DNA of 19,749 nt. Source: JAMCXS01 sp964459065 (GTDB lineage: Bacteria; Acidobacteriota; Terriglobia; UBA7540). Under the pieces are notes generated by a model. The model was not told the DNA's origin. It did not search any database and worked only from the letters and a program-made list of their open reading frames with translations. The translations under genes were made by a program, and so were the position numbers. Shown here one piece after another: positions 15,306 to 19,749 of this stretch. The stretch is taken from contig CAYWMN010000049.1 of NCBI GenBank assembly GCA_964459065.1, positions 1 through 19,749 of the forward strand. Reading direction: 5' to 3'. Numbering within the stretch: position 1 is the stretch's first letter; each line of letters begins with the position of its first letter.

Positions 15306-16895
15306 ATGGCAACACCGCGTATAGTAGCCGTGGGCGACTCGGTGATGTGGGGACAGGGATTGGCCATCGCAAGCAACGCGGGCCAGGTGAAGTTTGCCGA
15401 CATCGTCGCCGAATATCTTGGGAACAAGATGCATGCCAGGCTGAAGACTGAAATGCTTGCCCATTCGGGCGCTGTGATCAAACCCAAGCCTGGTGAGAAG
15501 GGGGTGCGCTTCCCATCGAACGTCAGCCGGATTGCGCGCGGTGAAATCTCCAGCAGCTTCCCAACCATCCTCGAACAACTGCGGGCCATTCCACATCCGG
15601 AAACGGTTGATCTGCTCCTGGTGGACGGCGGGGCCAACGACTGGGGTTTTCTTAAGAATCTTGCGAATCCTTTTATCCACCTCAAGAAGATGGATGCCAA
15701 CATCCGGAACGTTTTCGTCAAAAGGCCGAAAACGTTGATTCTCGAAGCCCGCTCCATCTGCAAGAACGCGGTAATTGTGTACACAGGTTACTATCAAGGC
15801 GTTTCCAGAAAGTCTCCTACCAAGCACATCCGGAACCTGATCCTCCTGCAAGTGGGGAAGTTGGCCGCGGAGGCGGGAGGCGGCATCGCGGGGACCGCCA
15901 TCGCGGTGGAGGGGCACCTGCTCCTTTGGGGCTCTTTGGAGCAGCAGTTGTTGAACAAGACTTACTACTGGGCTCATCAGCAACTGCGCTGGCTTCGCAC
16001 GGCGGTCGCCGAATGCAGCGCCGATCCTGCCCTACGAGGTCCCGGCATCTTGTTTGCCCATCCCCGGTTCGGAGTCAACAACGCCCTGGGGGCGAAGGGC
16101 GGCGAAAGCTGCGTCTTCAGTGTTGTCGGCAGGTTTGCCCCCGACGACCAATTTGGACTTCGCAAGAAGGAATGTCCCAAAGTTTACAAACGTCTCTCTC
16201 TTAATATGGCTTTCTGCCAGCATGCGGCGACCTTCCATCCCAATCCGAAGGGCGCGCGGAGATATGCCCGGCGTATTGAATACGAACTGGAGCGGAGCGG
16301 GTTTACCGGCGGATTGAAGGTCAGTTCACTGATCAAGGAATTGTCGCCGAGGAAGAGAAGTCTTCGCCGAGGCCTGGAGCGCTACGGGCTGCTGCGTTCC
16401 TCCCGTCCCGGGGGCGTGAGCGTGCGTGACATGAATCAGCACTTGCAGGTGGATTATATGGAGATCGGGTTTTACCTAAGTCGCCGCAAGGCTCATCTGA
16501 TCGGCTCCACTGGCCCATTTGATGTCGGGATGCTTTTTGCAACTTCCACAGCGGACTACTGGACCCTGACGGCGGAGCAGGGCCGCGGGCGCCTTACGGA
16601 GTCTCATCTTTTCCAGAAGGCTCCCCACAACTACCTCTTCTTCGTTGACCCCAACCTTGGGGATGAGCCTCGGGTCCGAGGACAGGCCCTTCGGCTTTCT
16701 GATATCCGCACGTTTATTCTGAAGAAGATCGGACACCGCTTTGACCTTACCGCAGGAGGGCTGGTGGTAAGGATTAACGGCACGCACACGATCTATGACA
16801 CGGGCCGCAAGGGAATCAATAAGACTCTTACCAATAAAGACCGTGTGTGGACTGCCGGGCAGTCCTCGACACCTCTTTATCCAGCCCGTGAGTAA
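15306..16895 (+). CDS. SGNH/GDSL-type hydrolase with an additional C-terminal region
   Basis: A 529-residue predicted esterase/lipase-type hydrolase. Block I is VAVGDSVMWGQGL with nucleophile Ser12. Block III is VDGGANDWGF with Asn111, the oxyanion residue. Block V is HPNPKGARRY with His311. The residue three before this His is Ala308, where the classical D-x-x-H motif has Asp; the acid may be elsewhere or the dyad may suffice. The CVFSVVGRFAPDDQFGLRKKEC segment (269-290) recalls large bacterial SGNH proteins. Residues about 335-529 form a separate region I cannot assign (MEIGFYLSRRKAHLIGS, HNYLFFVDPN, TAGGLVVRINGTHTIYDTG). There is no signal peptide: the catalytic Ser lies 12 residues from the start. 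AAAGGAGG (15293-15300) sits 5 nt before the ATG. The substrate could be an acylated glycan or lipid, inferred only from the fold. Confidence 0.82.
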   Translation: MATPRIVAVGDSVMWGQGLAIASNAGQVKFADIVAEYLGNKMHARLKTEMLAHSGAVIKPKPGEKGVRFPSNVSRIARGEISSSFPTILEQLRAIPHPETVDLLLVDGGANDWGFLKNLANPFIHLKKMDANIRNVFVKRPKTLILEARSICKNAVIVYTGYYQGVSRKSPTKHIRNLILLQVGKLAAEAGGGIAGTAIAVEGHLLLWGSLEQQLLNKTYYWAHQQLRWLRTAVAECSADPALRGPGILFAHPRFGVNNALGAKGGESCVFSVVGRFAPDDQFGLRKKECPKVYKRLSLNMAFCQHAATFHPNPKGARRYARRIEYELERSGFTGGLKVSSLIKELSPRKRSLRRGLERYGLLRSSRPGGVSVRDMNQHLQVDYMEIGFYLSRRKAHLIGSTGPFDVGMLFATSTADYWTLTAEQGRGRLTESHLFQKAPHNYLFFVDPNLGDEPRVRGQALRLSDIRTFILKKIGHRFDLTAGGLVVRINGTHTIYDTGRKGINKTLTNKDRVWTAGQSSTPLYPARE

Positions 16896-17214
16896 TCTTC
16901 ATGCCCAAGAGAGGAGCGCTTTACGCCGCCTGTCGGAGCCGGTTTGACGTGTCCAGACACTTCCGCAAGGTGTGATGCAAAGGCCGTCCATAGCCGGAAC
17001 CGGAAACGAAAAAGTTGTTGTGGATTAGCCATCTCGGGAAGTGCGGTGCTGGGTCGAGACGCTTTCGTTGGGTGCAGCACCGCACGGAAGGGGTGGGTGT
17101 CCTCGGCGGAAGTATCGCACGCCTGTAAACCCCGTCACCTCACGATCCAGCGCGAGTGGCCGAAAGTGCACCGATCCCGGCCAAGCCTGCGGCGAAAGGC
17201 GCCTTGAACGTTTT
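16896..17214. other. Intergenic region between convergent genes, with strong dyads
   Basis: No gene is seen. It holds a palindrome GTGTC-CA-GACAC (16949-16960) and the long inverted repeat 17041-17085. It is GC-rich throughout, with no T-runs at the right place for intrinsic termination of either flanking gene. Confidence 0.5.
17041..17085. terminator. 11-bp perfect inverted repeat between convergent genes, possible bidirectional terminator
   Basis: GTGCGGTGCTG (17041-17051) and CAGCACCGCAC (17075-17085) are perfect complements across 23 nt. The stem would be very stable. It lies between the ends of the SGNH gene (+) and rsmD (-), where a bidirectional end structure is expected, but T-tracts are absent on both sides. 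A protein-binding dyad or a REP-like element are alternatives. Confidence 0.45.
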
Positions 17215-17769
17215 TCAGCTTAGCCGATAGAAACTGAGTTGCACATCGCCGTGGCGAATGTCGCGGACGCGCTTGAGCCCTGCGTAGCGTTCTTCCAGGA
17301 TCTGGTGGCGGGAATGTTCGGCAATGACCAGTGAAGCCGGCCCGATCAGGCTGGACCGGCCCAATTGCCGCAGGCCGTGGTGATATTCACGGATCTCTTC
17401 ATAGGGCGGGTCCAGAAACACAAAGTCGAAGCTGGCGCCTTCGGCTTCCAGTTTTTCATAGGCTGCGAACACCGTGCAGGTCATCAGCCGGTAGCCTCCC
17501 AGAATGTTCAGAGCCTCGAGATTTTTGTAAATCATCCGGTTGGCCGCGCGGTGGTGCTCAATAAAGACGACTTCTTCGGCGCCGCGGCTCAAGGCTTCCA
17601 TGCCGATTGCGCCCGAGCCCGCGTAGGCGTCCATCAGGGTGGCGCCTCGGATGCCTGGGCCGAGAACGTCAAAAAGCGTTTCCCGCATTTGCTCGGAGGT
17701 GGGGCGAAGTTTGGAGCCTTTGAGCGTTTCGATCCTGCGCCCGCGATGTGTGCCTGCAATAATTCTCAT
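17215..17769 (-). CDS. rsmD: 16S rRNA (guanine(966)-N2)-methyltransferase
   Basis: Transfers a methyl group from S-adenosylmethionine to N2 of G966 in 16S rRNA, in the cytoplasm. At 184 residues it has normal family length. Diagnostic features are the N-terminus MRIIAGTHRGRRI, LRPTSEQMRETLFDVL (21-36), the SAM-binding motif DAYAGSGAIGMEALSRGA (47-64), the acidic residue in FIEHH (69-73) and the catalytic DPPY (120-123). The start is the conserved MRIIAG; no clear ribosome site precedes it, and 45 bp separate it from the end of recG on the same strand, so translation may depend on the upstream gene. The recG-rsmD order is a plausible transcription unit. Confidence 0.95.
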   Translation of the reverse strand: MRIIAGTHRGRRIETLKGSKLRPTSEQMRETLFDVLGPGIRGATLMDAYAGSGAIGMEALSRGAEEVVFIEHHRAANRMIYKNLEALNILGGYRLMTCTVFAAYEKLEAEGASFDFVFLDPPYEEIREYHHGLRQLGRSSLIGPASLVIAEHSRHQILEERYAGLKRVRDIRHGDVQLSFYRLS

Positions 17770-17814
17770 AGTTTAAACCACTATTAAAGCATACCCGCAT
17801 GGCGCAGCGCATCT

Positions 17815-19749
17815 TCAGGCGACTCCGGCAAGGCCGTAACGCCGGGACCAGTCCTGGCGCAGGAACTTAACGTAGGCCTCGAATTCTTCCGGGGAGGGGG
17901 GGTGTTCGGCAAATTCCGTGGCCTCGCGTTTGGCCCATTCCAGGATTTCCTGGTCCCGCAGGAGGTTCGCGATGCGGAAGGCGGGGATCCCCCACTGCCG
18001 GGTACCGAAAAATTCTCCCGGTCCTCGCAGCTTCAAATCGATTTCGGCGATCTTGAACCCGTCCGTGGTTTCCGTCATGGTCCGGAGCCGCTCGTCGGAT
18101 ACGGGACTGCGCGGGCCGGAGGCGAGCAGCAGACAATGCGACTTTTGGCTGCCCCGGCCGATGCGCCCGCGCAACTGGTGGAGCTGCGCAAGGCCAAAAC
18201 GTTCCGCGTGCTCAATCAACATCAGCGTGGCGTTGGGAACGTCCACGCCCACCTCGACGACCGTGGTTGAAACCAGAATTTGAATCTCCCCTTGCTTGAA
18301 GCTGCGCATGACCTCTTCTTTTTCACGGCTTGAGAGCCGCCCGTGCAGCAGGCCCACCTTGAATTCCGGGAAGACGTTAACCGCCAGATGCTTAAACATT
18401 TTGACGGCAGGGCGCAGTTCGAGCTTGTCCGATTCTTCAACGATGGGGTAGACCACGTAGGCCTGCTGGCCGGCTTTGACCTTGCTGCGGACAAATTCAA
18501 AAGCCTGGTCGCGGCCGGATTCCTCCACCAACTGCGTCGAAATCGGAGAGCGGTTGGGCGGAAGCTCGTCGATCACGGAAAAATCAAGGTCGCCGTAAAG
18601 GGTCAGCGCCAGCGTGCGGGGAATGGGCGTCGCGGTCATCACCAGAACGTCCGGCTGCGGTCCCTTGCGAATCAACTGATACCGCTGCAGGACGCCGAAC
18701 CGATGCTGCTCATCAACGATCACAAGTCCCAGCTTTGAAAACTCCACGTCCGATTCAATCAAGGCATGCGTGCCCACCACCATGGAGACTTCGCCGCGAG
18801 CGATCTGTGATTTCAACTGCTTCTTGTCGCTGGCCGTGCGTCCGCTGATGAGCAGGTCCACCGAGTAGGGCAGAGGGGCCAGCAACTGATGGATCGACAG
18901 GTAATGCTGCGTGGCCAGAATTTCCGTTGGGGCCATCAAGGCGACCTGATACCCGTTGGCCATGGCCAGCAAGGCCGCCTGGACCGCCACGATGGTTTTG
19001 CCGGAGCCCACGTCGCCCTGCAGCAGGCGGTTCATGGGACGGGGTGAACGCATGTCGTCTACGATCTGCTTCAAAACTTTTTTTTGCGCGCCGGTGGGGT
19101 GGAAGGGCAGGATGGTTTTGATGTTGCTGCGCACAGCCTCCGTCACCTGAAACTCGATTCCCGTTGCAGCCTTGGCTTTGCGGCGCCTTAATGCCAGACC
19201 CGCGGTGGCGTTAAAAAGCTCCTCGAAAATCAGCCGAATCTGCGAGGGGGTTCGAAAGCGCGCCAGCTCTTCGAGGGATTGTTCCCCGTCCGGGAAATGG
19301 CTCAACCGGAAAGCCTTCGAGCGGTCTGCCAGACGGTTCTTCATGATCACCGAGGGCGGCAGAATGTCCGGGATCCGATCACCCAGCGATTCGAGCGCCG
19401 TTCGCACCAGGCGCCGCAGGACGCGCGGCCCGATGCGGCCTATCGATTCGTAGATGGGAACGACTCGGCCGACCTCCAGCGATTCTTTCCCTTCGGGCTC
19501 CTGTTCCGGGACGATCTCAAACTGCGGCTGGATCATCTGCAGGTTTCCTGTGCCGTAGGGGTCCTGTTCCACTTTGCCATAAAAGAAAACCCGCTGCCCC
19601 GCAGCGAAGATATGGTCTCTTTCAAGGTAGCGGGCGTTGAACCACTTGCAGCGGATCATGCGCGGCCGGGCGATCCCGCTCGCGTCGGTGGCGGCCACTT
19701 CGTAGATGTACAGGCCGCGCCGTGTCCGCATCAGGCCGCAGGTGAGGAC
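17815..19749 (-). CDS. recG: ATP-dependent DNA helicase RecG, 5' end outside the window
   Basis: Remodels stalled replication forks and branched recombination intermediates. About 644 residues are visible; the reading frame continues to the edge at 19749 (VLTCGLMRTRRG...), so the Met at 19731 is internal and at least 50 N-terminal residues are missing. The order is: wedge/OB-fold domain (YIYEVAATDASG to VFFYGKVEQDPYG), Walker A GDVGSGKT, MAPTEILATQH, Walker B variant VIVDEQHRFGV, motif III TATPIPRTLALTLYGDLD, then the second helicase lobe with TTVVEVGVDVPNA and QLHQLRGRIGRG. The C-terminal DLKLRGPGEFFGTRQWG is the RecG-typical wrapping segment. All catalytic motifs look intact. Confidence 0.96.
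   Translation of the reverse strand, partial: VLTCGLMRTRRGLYIYEVAATDASGIARPRMIRCKWFNARYLERDHIFAAGQRVFFYGKVEQDPYGTGNLQMIQPQFEIVPEQEPEGKESLEVGRVVPIYESIGRIGPRVLRRLVRTALESLGDRIPDILPPSVIMKNRLADRSKAFRLSHFPDGEQSLEELARFRTPSQIRLIFEELFNATAGLALRRRKAKAATGIEFQVTEAVRSNIKTILPFHPTGAQKKVLKQIVDDMRSPRPMNRLLQGDVGSGKTIVAVQAALLAMANGYQVALMAPTEILATQHYLSIHQLLAPLPYSVDLLISGRTASDKKQLKSQIARGEVSMVVGTHALIESDVEFSKLGLVIVDEQHRFGVLQRYQLIRKGPQPDVLVMTATPIPRTLALTLYGDLDFSVIDELPPNRSPISTQLVEESGRDQAFEFVRSKVKAGQQAYVVYPIVEESDKLELRPAVKMFKHLAVNVFPEFKVGLLHGRLSSREKEEVMRSFKQGEIQILVSTTVVEVGVDVPNATLMLIEHAERFGLAQLHQLRGRIGRGSQKSHCLLLASGPRSPVSDERLRTMTETTDGFKIAEIDLKLRGPGEFFGTRQWGIPAFRIANLLRDQEILEWAKREATEFAEHPPSPEEFEAYVKFLRQDWSRRYGLAGVA

Noticed and set aside
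14937..15983. 348-codon minus-strand open frame across the small protein and SGNH genes
   Set aside because: Spans two plus-strand genes that have strong ribosome sites and, for the second, catalytic motifs; its own sequence shows no domain.
19732..19749. Treating the Met at 19731 as the RecG start
   Set aside because: The frame stays open to the window edge and the wedge domain would begin mid-fold, so this Met is internal.

Overview
The window looks like chromosomal DNA of an acidobacterium, or a close relative with the same gene repertoire. It is Gram-negative: it carries a CMP-Kdo synthetase and an outer-membrane TonB-dependent receptor. The receptor is the large Oar-like type with an N-terminal carboxypeptidase-regulatory-like domain that is heavily expanded in Acidobacteria. 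Other fitting traits are a Tat-exported xylose-isomerase-like protein, a DUF4091/GH123-like protein and a DUF1349 protein. The phylum assignment is inference from gene families. No rRNA, integrase, transposase, IS end or CRISPR array is visible.

Layout. 1-598 (-): 5' part of kdsB, cut by the window edge. 1034-1849 (-): an IclR-family regulator. It is divergent from the next block across a 440-bp intergenic region that holds a 15-bp palindrome and promoter-like elements. 2309-13930 (+): a five-gene carbohydrate block made of the TonB-dependent receptor, a beta-propeller/DUF4091 fusion, a DUF1349 protein, a Tat-signal sugar isomerase/epimerase-like protein and a BglX-type GH3 beta-glucosidase. 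14203-14277 (-): a CAU-anticodon tRNA. 14754-16895 (+): a two-gene unit of a small unrecognised protein with a five-copy 15-bp repeat tail and an SGNH/GDSL-type hydrolase with an unassigned C-terminal half. 17215-19749 (-): rsmD and, upstream of it, recG, whose 5' end lies outside the window.

How the genes may work together (inference). The IclR regulator probably senses a sugar-derived metabolite and controls the receptor and perhaps the whole (+) block. The receptor would import oligosaccharide across the outer membrane. The exported DUF4091 fusion and the GH3 enzyme would trim glycans, and the Tat-exported isomerase-like protein would act on released sugar derivatives. No SusD-like partner and no inner-membrane transporter are present. 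Gaps between block genes are 137-436 bp. Three of them carry a perfect GC-rich inverted repeat without a T-tract and the fourth a weaker one followed by a T-run, so a single simple operon is uncertain.

The most unusual sequence is the 14754-16895 unit: a possible beta-structured protein ending in an Arg-Pro-Lys-Ile type pentapeptide repeat, paired with a leaderless SGNH hydrolase. I do not recognise a described system in it.
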